In this document: in pieces, positions 10,320 through 23,700 of the stretch
Layout: each line of letters begins with the position of its first letter
How positions within the stretch are numbered: position 1 is the stretch's first letter
DNA from: Lathyrus oleraceus
Taxonomy: Eukaryota > Streptophyta > Magnoliopsida > Fabales > Fabaceae
DNA length: 64,000 nucleotides
Reading direction: 5' to 3'
Assembly: GCF_024323335.1 (NCBI RefSeq)
Contig: NC_066583.1
Coordinates: 367,967,877-368,031,876, forward strand
Made by a program: the position numbers and the translations under genes
The notes under the pieces: generated by a model
Told to the model about the DNA's origin: nothing
The model's database searches: none
Seen by the model: the letters and a program-made list of their open reading frames with translations, nothing else

Positions 10320-11628
10320 TTTAGTTATTTTCAACTTGTTCGTTACAATAAGCCTTATGCTTGTCAACTTCTCCATTCAGCCTTCATTTCAGCTTGTAAA
10401 TCCACTTCACATCAATTGGCTTCTTGATAGATATTTCGACAAGCTCCCATGTCTTGTTCTTCTCAATTGACCCAAGTTCTTCTTTCATGGATGCTAACTA
10501 ATTCGAATTGTTCATGGTTTGATCCAAATTGATTGGTTCTGCTTCATCCATCATCATCGCTTCTTCTATCAAGTCACCATCTCCATCGACTGCTTGATAT
10601 GGAAATCTCTCATATCTAGCTAGCATTGTTGACCCAGTTCTTGCTCTAGTCGATCTTCTAACATTTGCTCAGGTGGTTCCTCATTTAGTTTTGTTGGGAC
10701 TTCAATTTGTTAATCTTCTTTAAACACAATTATAACTATATATGTCTTCTGCCGAACTGACCCATTACTCCAATCCCACCTTTTTGTTTCATCCATTAGA
10801 ACATCTCGAATGATCACCAGTTTATCATCGTTGGTGAATACAACTTGTATGCACCAGTCGAATGATAACCTATGAGAACCATAGTCTGACTTCGATCATC
10901 TAGTTTCCTCCTCAATTATTCAGGTACATGCCTGAAGCACATTGATCCAAACACTCTAAGATGAATAACATTCGGCTTCACACCTCTCCAAGCTTCATAA
11001 GGAGTCTTCTCGACCACCTTCTTGGTTGGACATCTATTTAGTATATATATTATTGTCAAAGCTGCTTTAGCCCAAAATCTCTTTTCCAAATCTTTAGCTT
11101 TCAACATGCTCCTAGTAATGTTCAGTATACTTCGATTGTTCCTCTCAGCTATGCCATTACGCTGAGATGTATAGAGTGAAATGAACCCATGCTATATACC
11201 TTCCTCAACGCAAAATATAGCAAACTCTTGAGAGGTGTATTCACCACCACCATCAGTTCTCAATTTCTTCAACTTGCATCCACTTTGCTTTTTGACATGC
11301 AATTTGAACTTCTTAAATTGTGCGAATACCTCACTCTTTCTTTAAATAAGATAAATCCACATATATCTAGTGAATTCATCTATAAAGGTTAGGAAGTAGT
11401 AGTTACCATCCATTCGACATCACCTTAAATGGTCCACACACATCAGAGTGAACTAACTCTAGCTTTTCCTTCGACCTCATTGAAAAGTCATGCTTGAATG
11501 CTTTTCTAGACTGCTTTGCTTTGCATCATTCCTCATACACATGACTTGAGTCTTTCACTTGAGGTAAGCCATACACCATCTTATTCTAGTTGAATATACC
11601 TAAACTTCTTAAGTTTAGATGTCCGTAC
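10320..11628 (-). pseudogene. Copia integrase to RT-start fragment (part 2 of split element)
   Basis: On the minus strand, integrase sequence (FWAKAALTIIYILNRCPTKK and YEAWRGVKPNVIHLRVFG, 10916-11107) is followed by the spacer and the start of reverse transcriptase (ASMKEELGSIEKNKTWELV near 10470, KWIYKLK near 10400). Numerous stops break it. Its upstream half (gag, protease) is at 37035-38380, separated by a nested insertion. Removing 11629-37034 and one cgtac copy makes the two parts continuous. RT beyond the DKHKA region, RNase H and the 3' LTR are missing. Confidence 0.85.
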
Positions 11629-12207
11629 TGTAACACCCCAATAAAATAAAATAATTATTTAAATTAAGTTAATGGTATATTATTAATTTAATCAAATAAT
11701 TGGATTATTTTATTATTGGATTATTATTATTATTATTTTGGAATAATAATTATTGGAAAATATATAAGTTGGAATAAGGAAAAAGAGTTTTCATTTTGTA
11801 AAAGGGTTTCACGTGAAAACTGAGAAGCTGCAGAGAAGAGGAGAAAGGGGCAAAGAGGAAGAACCAGAGAGCAAAGGTTGGAGAAGAGCTTGGAGCTTAG
11901 AGATTTTGCCGGATTAACTCAGGTAAGGGGGGTTTATCGTCGTTTAATGGGGATTATGGATTAGCATGTACTGGGTAGTGATAAGCCATGGAATTGACCC
12001 TAATTGGGATTACGAATGCTGAAAAATTATGTTGGATAAATTGTGTTTAGGCTGTAATTGAATTTGTGTTTGAGTTAGTTGTGGATTTCTGAACGTATAG
12101 CTTTTTACGGAATTGGAATCGGAGGTCCGGAAGTCCTCCAACGGCGGAAAATGCGGAGAATTCTGCATTCTGCCTTGTGTTAGCGCAGGAACAGCTTCTG
12201 TCTTGCG

Positions 12208-12456
12208 TTAACCGGTTAACCCAGGGTGTTAACCGGTTAACACTGTGTTGAATTGTGTAAATTGCTGTTTTGTCTGCGTTAACCGGTTAACCCAGGGTGT
12301 TAACCGGTTAACACTGTTGTGATTGCTGAGATATTGCTGTTTGTGCTGCGTTAACCGGTTAACCCAGGGCGTTAACCGGTTAACACTGTTAAGTTTTGAG
12401 ACAGGAAGCGTGTTTGTGCTGCGTTAACCGGTTAACCCAGGGCGTTAACCGGTTAA
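12208..12456. repeat. array of eight TTAACCGGTTAA palindromes
   Basis: The perfect 12-bp palindrome starts at 12208, 12229, 12279, 12300, 12351, 12372, 12424 and 12445. It occurs as four pairs with exactly 21 bp between starts inside a pair and 71-73 bp between pairs. Within a pair the spacer is cccagggtg or cccagggcg. It lies inside the solo LTR. Confidence 0.95.
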
Positions 12457-12809
12457 CGCTGTTGCAGAGGGGAAAAAGTGTTAATTAAAATGTTGTATGC
12501 CTAATTGATGGTTGCCTATACCCGTGTGTGATATAGTAGGGATTATTTCCCGCTGTTTTGAGCAGTATCGGTATTAGTAGAGTGTGCTAATACTGTGATT
12601 GAATTAATTGACATGATATGATGTTTTGATACATGTGTTGATGATGTGTGATGGTATGCATAATATTGTGAATGTATATGTTATGCATGTGTTGTGAATG
12701 GACTGTTTTATGGCTTAGAGTGTGAGCATATGTCCATTGTGGATTTTGTTGTGATGTTGCACTGCTAGATGATTAGCATGCATGTTGTGGCCTTTATGGT
12801 GGTAGCTAA

Positions 12810-15800
12810 TGTCGCATCCTGCGAAAAAACAACCGGCGAGCCTAAAAATAAAAACACACAGAGCCGCCACTAAACGTTATTTATCCCAAGATAGGGAAAG
12901 GAAACGCTCAGAGAAACCTGGAAAGACATGGTCTCGCGACCAGAGAGAAAAGGTTCGGGAGTCGGTTACGCAAGGGGAAGGTATTAGCACCCCTCACGTC
13001 CTAGGTACTCCTAGGGATCCACGTTCTAGAAAGATAAGGTTGCTATAAACATACATCACACACATACACAGGGAACGCAGGTGGGGTTAAGAAGAAAGGG
13101 CTCGATAAGGCATCGCACCTTATGCCTACATATCTTGTCTGGAACAAGAATCAGAGCCACTGTAGTTCGGCTTACGCACGCCAAACAACACAAAACAATC
13201 ATACAAAGGGGGTGGCAAACATGGAGCCCGACAACCACTGGATGGAATTACGTCAGCATCCGAACCAAAACACACTCAAAATGGCAAACGAGGAGCCCGA
13301 CTGCCAATCACTGGGCTTACGTCGGCATCCGAACCAAAACAAACAATCAGATAACAAACAAACACACGCAAAAAAGAAAAAGGTTGCCCGGAGTGGTCTC
13401 GCACGACCACCTGCCTACATACCTCGTCTGGAACGAGGATCAGGGCGATGTAGTTCCCCTGAAAGGGACTGAATTGCTAACCAAAAACCGGGGAGAGACA
13501 CACGACTAGGGAGCTGAGACTCGAGCCTAATGTTGTCATGCATCGTTAACCCTAAGTTCGGTTTTCTATCCTACTTGCATAAGCAAACTATCCTAACCAG
13601 GAAAGAAGCAATCACACAAGCATACAATATACAAGCATATATCAGATGAGAACAGGCATCTCAAACAACACAAACATGTCAATCAAATGTCCACATAACA
13701 CCCACTATAGCCAAACAAGGGGCTCAATCAATCGGGTTTGACTGCCTAAGCAAGTCGTCTGTACAGGCTGGTTTTGCTCTTAACCTTGCCATTACGAGGC
13801 TAAGGTGAAGCAGATGAAGAGGTGAAGTGAGGATCAGACCTCACAACTCATATCCCTAACCAGGGAGAGCTGACAAATGAGCATGGGTCCAGAATAGGGG
13901 AACCCTTCTATACTCGATGACTCTGACACAATGTGCACTGCACAGATCTTGGGCTTTTGATCTCAATGCTACAACCATGTAATGGGAGCAAGGAGAAGAC
14001 TCACTGAATAGTGGGGGACAGGTTGCTTGTCCCTACCTTCCACCAATTGCCTTACTTGAAGGGCTTTTCCTGCTTGGCTTAAAAATAAACATACACAAGC
14101 ATTGCCTCTTAAGGAGGACTTCAGACAATTTGCCCGGCCCGGTAACAGCCGGGTCTCCAGACTACATGAAGTCAAGAAGACCTACCTCGATGCAAGTTGC
14201 TTAAGCAACGCAAAGCAAAAAGTTCGCAAGGAACTGAGCAACTAAAGGTACCTGTACAAAAGTCAAACAGAATCAGCATCTACTTTCACAAACAGACAAC
14301 AATATAATGATCAATTAACAATCAACCAATGATGTGCATAGCACAAAGCTCAAGGCTCAAACATCCTACAAAACAAACACATTAGTTTGTAGGTCAAGCA
14401 ACACAATCCCAAATGTGAAACAAAAGCCTTAATCCTTAACTTCTTAACCTGAAAAGGCACAATCAACTTCAAATGTAAGTAACATGACCACTAGGACTAG
14501 CCTAGGGTCAAAAGGATGGAAAAATCCTAAAACAGCAGCCAATTCATAATTAAAGTCAAGTAATATCAATAACAAAGGGATCCCAATTGGTCCCATATCC
14601 AAACTATATACACATTTTAAATTATGCAACCTAGAAGGCAAATGAAGCAAAGTTGAGTCTCATACAAACAACCAGCAAGATCATATCCAACCGCATGTCA
14701 AAAAGGATCCAAAAAATCCACAAAAATTCTATCCTAACCAGAAGGCATTCAACAAGTCACATATTAAATTTCAAGTCATTTGGCCTAATAGATCAATAGG
14801 AATTAATTAAACATGGTACAGCATGCAAAAACTACATCAAATGAAGTCCAAATTATACACCAACTTCAATCTAATGGTAAACAGCAATGGTGCATCATAA
14901 ATCAGTAGGACCAAAGCCAAAAGCTACATTAATGTGTCAGGAATTATGCTATCAATTTTCATGTCCATTGGATTAATTATGAGGATATGGCAACATAAAT
15001 GCTAAAGGTTACATCAATGGAGCTCTAACATGCTAGGCAGTAAGAAAAAATATGAATCAAATTGGAAATTGATTGTAAAAATCCACAAAAATTATCAGTG
15101 ATAGCTAACATGTTAAACAAGCTTCATGCAAAAAATTAGGGCCATTGGCCAATGGGAAGCATGGAAAAATATTTGGGGAATTCAGCATGCCAAACTATGT
15201 CACATATATACATGTCCAACTTCAATAATTCATATATAATAGATCATAGGCTAAAAAACTCCCAAACCTATGTCAAAAAATCCAGAAGGATGTCTAGAAG
15301 TCATGTTTCAATTTTCACTTAATTTGGATGGAGTATGTGAATTATAGAATTAAAATGGTAATGTGTATGGAAATATGTATACATTGGAATATCTCTAGGT
15401 CCATTAATATTTTTTTCCAGCACTATTTCCTTTTTGATTTTTATAAAATATAATAGAGAAAAAATGAAAACTAATAAAAAAATCCTGCATTTTTTGGATA
15501 AGAATTGAATATTATATGATTTTTCTAAGATGTTTTAAATAATTATTTAACATTTATTTAGATTTATATGGATTTATTAAAAGAATTCACTTAATTAAAC
15601 ACCATGCAGTGGCACAAGTGGTAATGAGCGAAGCTGGCCTAATACACTGCCGTTTCAATTATTGACGTGTCAACACCGGATTGGGCCTGGCCTTCACAAA
15701 CACGAAACCGAAATGAAATTCGCGTGAAGCAGGATCTGAACCTAAGAATTTCCAGAAAGATGAACGTTCTTCACCTTCGTCGTTGTTCTTCGCTGCGGGA

Positions 15801-17909
15801 TTTCGCAAACGGCGATGGAAATTAACGAGTAGCATACCGGTCGAACCGGTTTCTTATCAGGAACACAAATATGTAACCAATTTCAACTATAGATTACTGT
15901 ACACGACGAATCGAAGGAAAAAAGAAAGCGCTTCGAAACCTAGATTCGCAATAACTCAATCGATTTCCACCAATTTCTAATTCTACAAACTGATATGCAC
16001 TCTACGAAGTATAATCTACAACAGCCACAACACAATTTAAGCTATCTTGAAAGTCGATTCCCAACCTTTTCCGGAAACAGTTGCGATGGAACCGCGGATT
16101 CTGTGCGAGTGAGCTTTGGATTGCAAGAACAGGTGGTCTTTAATTGCTTTGGATGCGCAAGGATGCTTCAGGATAGTTCAAATGCGCTTCAAGAATCAAC
16201 AACCTGCATCTGTCATAGATTTTCTTCTGCCGTGACAGTAGGATTCTTGCTCAATCTTTCCCTTCAATCTCTGCGAACAGCACCTACATAGCACCTGTAA
16301 ATGATGAATTCACCATGGAATTGTACCAATGATTAGTAGACAATGCTCAATTGATGAAGAAAATGTTATGAAATTTTTTTTTGTAAAAAATGGGAGAAGA
16401 ATGAGAGAAAAATTTCTGTTATGCAGTGAAATGTGAATATGCAGAAGTTTTTGGAATTGTGATTAGAGTCCTCAATTCTGTTAGGAATTAACTTTATATA
16501 TGCAGCTCCTAATCTCACTTTAATCACAATTTAGCTAAAATATGGATTAGTGAAGGAAAGAGCTTATGTGCATTTTTTTGGACTTTTTCTCTTTTGATCT
16601 ATGAAGCAAGTTCAGCAGAATTTTATCACTTGAAACAAGTCCAAAATATCATTTGGGAGCTGTTGGTGTAAGCTTTATTTGCAAATTCCCAATATTTTCC
16701 AATTTCACCATGTGATGGCTTATGTGTCCATTTTTCCAATTCATTTTCAAAACCAATTCTCAAACCACAAGGCCTAGGCAAGTTGTGAATATTCCAACAA
16801 ATTTCAAATGCCATTTGTGAGGTGTTGCAAAAATCCCCACTCAAAAATTCCAATTATTTCACAAGTTGGACGATTTTGCCCCTGGTTCATTTAACAGTCC
16901 AGTTGAAATTTGACCTTTTGCATTGAGCACTTTTGAAGAAATCCAATTATGCACCATGAAAGTACATATTAAATGGAGTTTGTGCATATAAAGAACTTGC
17001 AATTTGGACAAAGTATGTGGTAGTTATGGCCTCCTGATTACGGTCTTTTCTGAAATTCACTGAGCCATATCTTGCAAACCACACATTGGATTTTCAAGTT
17101 CTTGGACTTTTTGGAAAGGTGAGAACAAGATCTACATCTGTCATGTTGAACAATTTTTCATTTGAAGCTTCCTTGGACTTCTGTTTTTGAGGTCAAAAAC
17201 TTTCCATTTTTGGAAACTTCAGCTACCAGTCACTTGCTATTTTTGGCAGTTTTTGTCCTGACTTGATTTTCTTCATTCTTAAGCTTTGAGATGTCATACA
17301 ACACTTGTTCCAACATGAATGAAGTGTGTCTAACTCATTTCCACCTCCAAATCCACCAGATCATGTACAGTTGACCACAGTTGACTTTTCATCTGATAGA
17401 TGAATCTGGCAATGCATAGATCAATTTGAACCCCAATCTTCAACTGAAATGGCTCAAGGGTGAAACCCTAGCCTCAATAAGCACAATATAATCACAAAAT
17501 GAACCTCATCTCCATCTCAAACCCCATCTCCTGATCCAGCCCTGCTTGGCCCAATACAACTGATTAGGGTTGACCAGTGGTCAAAACCCTAATCTCAAGG
17601 AATCTTCTCCAATCTTCTGATGACACCCAAACATGATGATGATGATGTATCAATTCAATCAATATGAAGACCAATACCCTTGGAGAATCATAAAACCCTA
17701 ATCCACAGCCCAATCCTCAGATGGCCCATGATCAATCAATAAAACCCTGGCTTACACTTGACTTCCTCATCTTCTGATCAAGACTTGGGAGGATAGCTTG
17801 CATAATGTAACCACATGATATGCAACATGAAATGCCTAAAGTCCTAAAATGATATGCAAATATGTTAATGCTAATCCCAAGAGAGGAGGGCAAATTTTGA
17901 GGTGTTACA
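12810..17909 (-). repeat. 3' LTR of Ogre
   Basis: This 5,100-bp LTR reads TGTCGCATCC to GGTGTTACA on the plus strand, with the coding strand being minus. It carries the copied TATA-like box at 16492-16500. Open frames inside it are repeated identically in the other LTR apart from one substitution and are not genes. Confidence 0.95.
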
Positions 17910-17925
17910 GCTGCCCCTATTCAAT
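17910..17925 (-). other. polypurine tract of Ogre
   Basis: On the coding strand the bases just before the 3' LTR read GAATAGGGGCAGC, a purine-rich primer for plus-strand synthesis. The second Tat element has a comparable tract at 45805-45820. Confidence 0.7.
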
Positions 17926-20746
17926 CCACTGTGAACCTGTCGATACGAAATAGCCTCGGCTTTCGGATGATCAGGATGAAGAGTGATTGAATACCAAGAA
18001 CAGACGAACAATTTGCACTCTGATGGGATAATAATTAACAACGCCTGTCAGCATCGGCGAGGAAACAAACTTTGAACAAAAATCCGTCTGGTACGGAGAA
18101 AATCGGTCTGAACACCGCACATCCCCTCGGGAGTATTATTCTTTCTTCTTATTCTTTTCTTGAACCCCGAAATTTTCTTTATCTTTTTTCATTTTCTTGA
18201 ACCCCGAAACTTTCTCCGCGCAAACGATCCTCGGATCTCTGCATTTGAACCCCAGAACTTTTGATAATTCTTGGTCTGAAAACCCCTTCGGTCTGAACAC
18301 CGGGACATCGGCCTGATCGCCACTTCGGTCTGGATACCGCCTCGGTCTGAACTCCGGGAAATTGGCCTGATCGCCACTTCGGTCTGGATACCGCCTCGGT
18401 CTGAACTCCGGAAAACTGGCCTGAATACCACAAGTACATCAACCTGATCGTCGGAAACTTCTTCGATCTGAGAATCGGAAACTGGGCCTGAATACCACAA
18501 GTACATCAACCTGATCGTCGGAAACTTCTTCGATCTGAGAATCGGAAACTGGGCCTGAACGCCACTTCGGTCTGGATACCGCCTCGGTCTGAACTCCGGA
18601 AAACTGGCCTGAATACCACAAGTACATCAACCTGATCGTCGGAAACTTCTTCGATCTGAGAATCGGAAACTGGGCCTGAACGCCACTTCGGTCTGGATAC
18701 CGCCTCGGTCTGAACTCCGGAAAACTGCTAATCGCGTAACGTCCTCTGATTTTATTTCCCTCTCCGCCCGACGGAAACATTTCCTCCAATATCGCACTAC
18801 TGGGGAACATTGCTGATCTGACGTTCTGATGCTAGACTCCTCAGAATAACACCTTTATCTTTCAGCAAAACCACCCCTCAAACGGTAACCACGGTTTGGG
18901 ACTAGCTTATGCTTGCAATGATACATGATTGATTTTTCTGCGTAATGCTCCATAAACATGGAAATGCTACGCGATTATTCATTTTTTATGCAATATGCCA
19001 TGCTATTTTTTCATGATGAATGCATAAAAAGAAATATCCCCCTCTGGGGAATCCTCTGGGGGACACGAGACTCTCTGCTGAGGCTCTCGTCACTGCTCCG
19101 ATTTCCACCCTGCCGGGGAATAGTACTGCTGCTGGGAGAATGCCACCCTTGTTGGGGAATACCTCCTTTGCACCCAACCCTCTCGAGGACCTGCTGGGGC
19201 AGAAGAACCATCATCGCGCTCTGTGGGGATACCACAATCTCTTTGTCTTGCTGGGGATACACGCCCCAACTCTGCTTTGGGAACCCTCACCGATACTCCC
19301 GCTGAGGAAATGGGCAATCTTCAACCTACCGGGGATGACCATCCAGACCATGCTAGGAGAAACGACTGCTACTCCGCTGGGGATTACCCATGCAATCCAT
19401 AGGTAGAATCGGCTCAGCTGGGGATGCAGAAACCCGTCCGCCACGGGAATTTGTTCAATCCTCCGGTAAGATGAACACTGCTGGAGATATATTTCTTTGA
19501 AAAAGACCCGCTCCACTCGGGGAATAACAACCTTCTGACCTGGCTGCTGAGGAAACACCATTATAAACCTGCCTGGGTATAACCATACTGACTCGGCTGA
19601 GGAGCTAGTCCCCGGATTCTGCTTAGGGACTTAGCTGGGAAATAGGAATTCCCGGACTCATCCGGACCTTTTCTGCTCCATCATCTTGTATTTCAAGCCG
19701 CTCCGTGCTCGACGAGAACGTACTCCTGGGATTTATACAGAAATCTCAATTTTCCGACTTTGAAGAGTCTTCTTGGTTAATTCCAAAGGTCGTCGGACGT
19801 CTCTCGTCGCCTCTTCGTCGCCCTCCTTTGTGCACTCGTCCCTGATCGAACTCTGCGGGGAATTACAAACTTTCCAGTCTTCCGACTTTGAAAAGTCTTC
19901 TTGATTACCATCAAGGCTCGTCGTGCGTCGCAACGTCACTTCGTCGTTTCTCATACACTCGTCCCTGACCGGACTCTCTGGGGATTTCTCTTGTCAAAGC
20001 TTCCACATCACACCCTGCAAGTGAGTGAAAAGTATCTACAGTTCCTGCAAAACAGATCGTTAGATAAAACCGTGCCCCAGGCGCGTCAAGATTTCAACCT
20101 TTGGGTCACTCAACCTTCCAAATAAGATTTCAAGCTTCAATCTTATAAACATGCATTGGAAGGAAACCCGTATGTTTTTAAAAATGCAAGATTCTTTATC
20201 AAAAATATCTGGATGTTTTTGCAATCAAAGCGGTTATGAAAAACAAAAACAAAATTATATGCATTTTATTGATTGGAAAAGTGTGGCTCAAATGAGCAAT
20301 ACAAAAGAAGCAATTCCTGAAAAGAGGTAATTGCGCAAAAGGAAAAATCTATCCTAATGGCAATGTGAAACCCGTGATCTCATCGAGTTCCAACTCGGTT
20401 ACACCCCATATGTCCTCAGACTCTCCATGCTTTCTGCCTTCTGAACAAGACGCTTCTGATTGATCCCTACCGGGTATTATCCATGATGCTTTAACCAAAG
20501 CGCAAACGATCATGCTAGACGCAGTTGTTCGTTTCAATCCCTCTTTTGCCTGGACCGCCCTTTCAGGTTTTCAGTCCACCGGGATACCCTTTTTTGCCCA
20601 AGTCGCCTCTTCAGGTTTTCGACTTGCCGGGTGTACATTTTTCATCTTATCCCTAATTTTTGCCCGAACCTTTTTTCTGTTTTTCGGTTCGCCGGGATGC
20701 CCATTTTTGCCTGGACTATTTTGTTCTTTTCGTCCAGCGGGTCAAT
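17926..20746 (-). other. Ogre 3' untranslated region
   Basis: This lies between the integrase stop and the polypurine tract. It holds a two-module tandem array (18290-18730), a stretch of repeated ctggggata/ctggggaat motifs (about 19040-19560), two related blocks with cttccgactttgaagagtctt (19750-19790 and 19870-19910), and four degenerate copies of a roughly 60-70 bp motif (ttttgcc...tttcaggttttc, 20530-20745) directly after the stop. No gene is supported. Hypervariable repeats in this position are known for Ogre-type elements. Confidence 0.8.
18290..18730. repeat. two-module tandem repeat array
   Basis: Module A (containing gccacttcggtctggatacc and ggtctgaactccgg) occurs near 18319, 18373, 18560 and 18685. 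Module B (containing accacaagtacatcaacctg and ttcgatctgagaatcgg) occurs near 18425, 18491 and 18614. The order is A-A-B-B-A-B-A, so the modules amplify and shuffle independently. Confidence 0.9.
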
Positions 20747-23700
20747 TTATACGAAGTATTTTTTAACTGCGTCCGCATTCACAGGGGATGGAAAATCCTT
20801 GCCATCCATGGTCGTTAACAACAAGGCTCCACCAGAGAAAACCTTCTTGACCACGAACGGACCTTCATAATTCGGTGTCCATTTGCCCCTTCGATCGTTT
20901 TGAGGAGGAAGGATCCTTTTCAGCACCATATCACCCACGTGATACACCCGAGGTCGCACCTTCTTGTCAAAAGCACGCTTCATCCTTTGCTGGTACAACT
21001 GCCCATGACAAATGGCTGCTAGCCTCCTTTCTTCAATTAGGCTCAACTCTTCATACCGGGTCCTTACCCACTCAGCCTCTTGCAATTTCACGTCCATCAG
21101 GACTCTCAACGAGGGAATCTGAACCTCAACGGGTAACACAGCCTCCATCCCATATACCAATGAGAAAGGAGTTGCCCCAGTAGATGTACGTACCGACGTT
21201 CGATACCCATGCAATGCAAACGGCAACATCTCGTGCCAGTCCTTGTAGGTTACCACCATTTTCTGCACAATCTTCTTTATATTCTTGTTGGCTGCCTCAA
21301 CCGCTCCATTCATCTTCGGACGATAAGGAGAAGAATTGTGATGCTCGATCTTGAATTCCCGGCACAACTCTGCCATCATATTATTATTCAAATTAGAACC
21401 ATTATCAGTAATGATTCTCTCGGGAACCCCATATCGGCAAATGATGTCTCTCTTGAGAAATCTGGCCACGACCTGCTTCGTCACATTCGTATAAGAGGCT
21501 GCTTCTACCCACTTGGTGAAGTAATCAATAGCCACTAATATGAATCTGTGCCCATTCGAAGCTGTAGGCTCTATCTTTCCAATCATATCAATGCCCCACA
21601 TAGCAAACGGCCATGGAGACGACATTAAGCTCAACGGATTCGGAGGTACGTGCACCTTGTCAGCATAAATCTGGCATTTATGACACTTCCGCACGAAATT
21701 AAAACATTGGGCCTCCATAGTCATCCAGTAATAACCTGCTCTCAGCAGCTTCTTCACCATCGCATTCCCACTGGCATGGGTACCGAACGATCCCTCATGA
21801 ACCTCTTTCATCAATTGGCTTGCTTCTGCATCATCCACACATCTGAGCAAGACCCAATCGAAATTCCTCTTATACAAGACCCCATCCTTATTCAGGTAGA
21901 ATACCATGGCTAACCTCCGCAGAGTCTTTCTATCTTTCTTAGATGCTCCCTCAGGATACTCTTGCGTCTCAAGATAGCGTTTGATATCATAATACCACGG
22001 CTTCTCATCATCAGAGGCCGTATCAACAGCAAACACATAAGCCGGTCTATCCAGACGTCCCACTTCAACATGGGGGAACTGATTCCACCTCTGCACCTTA
22101 ATCAAGGCAGCCAGAGTAGCCAAAGCATCTGCCAAAGGATTCTCCTCTCTGGGCACATGATGCATCTTCACCTTGGTGAAAAACGTCAACAATCTCCTCG
22201 TATAATCTCGATACGGAACCAAATGAGATTGATGCGTATACCATTTTCCGTTAACCTGATTTATCACCAGAGCTGAATCTCCATATATAACAAGATTCTT
22301 GATCCTCAAATCAATCGCCTCTTCAATACCCAAGATACAAGCTTCATATTCAGCCACGTTGTTGGTGCACTCAAATGTTAGCCGGGCAGCAAAAGGAATA
22401 TGGGATCCTTTCGGCGTAACCAAAACAGCACCAACACCGCTTCCGTTCACGTTAACGGCCCCATCAAACATCAGAATCCATTCGGATTCAGGGTCAGGCC
22501 CCTCCTCCGGGATCGGTTCCTCGCAATCTTTCGATTTGAGAAACATGATGTCCTCATCAGGGAATTCAAACTTCATCGGTTGATAATCATCAATGGGTTG
22601 CTGGGCGAGGTAATCAGACAATACACTACCCTTAATCGCTTTCTGAGAGGTATACTGTATATCATATTCTGTCAAAATCATTTGCCACCTTGCAACCCGT
22701 CCGGTCGATGCTGGCTTTTCAAAAATGTACTTGATCGGATCCATCTTGGAAATCAACAAAGTGGTATGAACCAGCATGTACTGCCTTAGTCGGCGAGCAG
22801 CCCAGACCAAAGCACAGCAAGTTTTCTCGAGCAGTGAATATCTTGTTTCACAGTCGGTAAACTTTTTGCTAAGGTAGTATATGGCATGCTCTTTTCGACC
22901 AGACTCGTCATGCTGCCCCAATACACACCCCATAGACCCCTCGAGGACTGTCATGTATAGAATTAACGGTCTTCCCTCCACAGGAGGCATCAGAATCGGA
23001 GGCTCCTGCAAATATTCTTTTATCTTTTCAAATGCCACTTGGCAATCATCATTCCACCTGACCGTTTGATCTTTTCTTAACAATTTGAATATTGGTTCGC
23101 ACGTGGCTGTTAGATGAGATATGAACCGTGAAATGTAGTTCAATCTACCTAAGAAACCACGAACCTCTTTCTCTGTTCTCGGTTCAGGCATTTCTTTTAT
23201 TGCTTTTACTTTTGCAGGATCAACCTCGATTCCTTTCTCACTTACAATGAACCCCAGCAATTTACCGGACCGCACTCCGAACGTGCACTTATTCGGATTC
23301 AACCTCAGTCTGAATTGTCTCAGTCGGTCAAACAACTTGGCCAAATCTACCAAATGCCCCTCTTCTGTTTGGGACTTTGCTATCATGTCATCAACATAGC
23401 ATTCAATTTCATGATGAATCATATCATGAAACAAAGTCACCATAGCTCTCTGATAAGTAGCACCGGCGTTCTTGAGACCGAATGGCATCACCTTGTAACA
23501 AAAGGTACCCCACGGTGTAATGAACGTTGTTTTCTCCATATCATCTGGCGACATTTTGATTTGATTATAGCCAGAAAAGCCATCCATGAAGGAAAACACC
23601 GAGAATTGAGCTGTATTATCTACCAACACGTCAATGTGAGGTAGCGGAAAATCATCCTTCGGACTAGCTCTGTTCAGATCTCGGTAGTCCACACACATTC

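Noticed and set aside
12208..12456. CRISPR-like direct repeats
   Set aside because: The repeats are palindromes with nearly identical spacers in a plant LTR; no array structure or cas genes.
13081..13509. 142-residue and overlapping open frames, repeated at 31360-31788
   Set aside because: Both lie in the Ogre LTRs, occur identically in both copies, overlap in several frames and match no domain.
18179..18810. Overlapping repetitive open frames
   Set aside because: They follow the Ogre 3' tandem array in more than one frame, without a preferred frame or start context.
22299..22789. Plus-strand open frames within the Ogre pol
   Set aside because: Antisense shadows of RNase H coding sequence.
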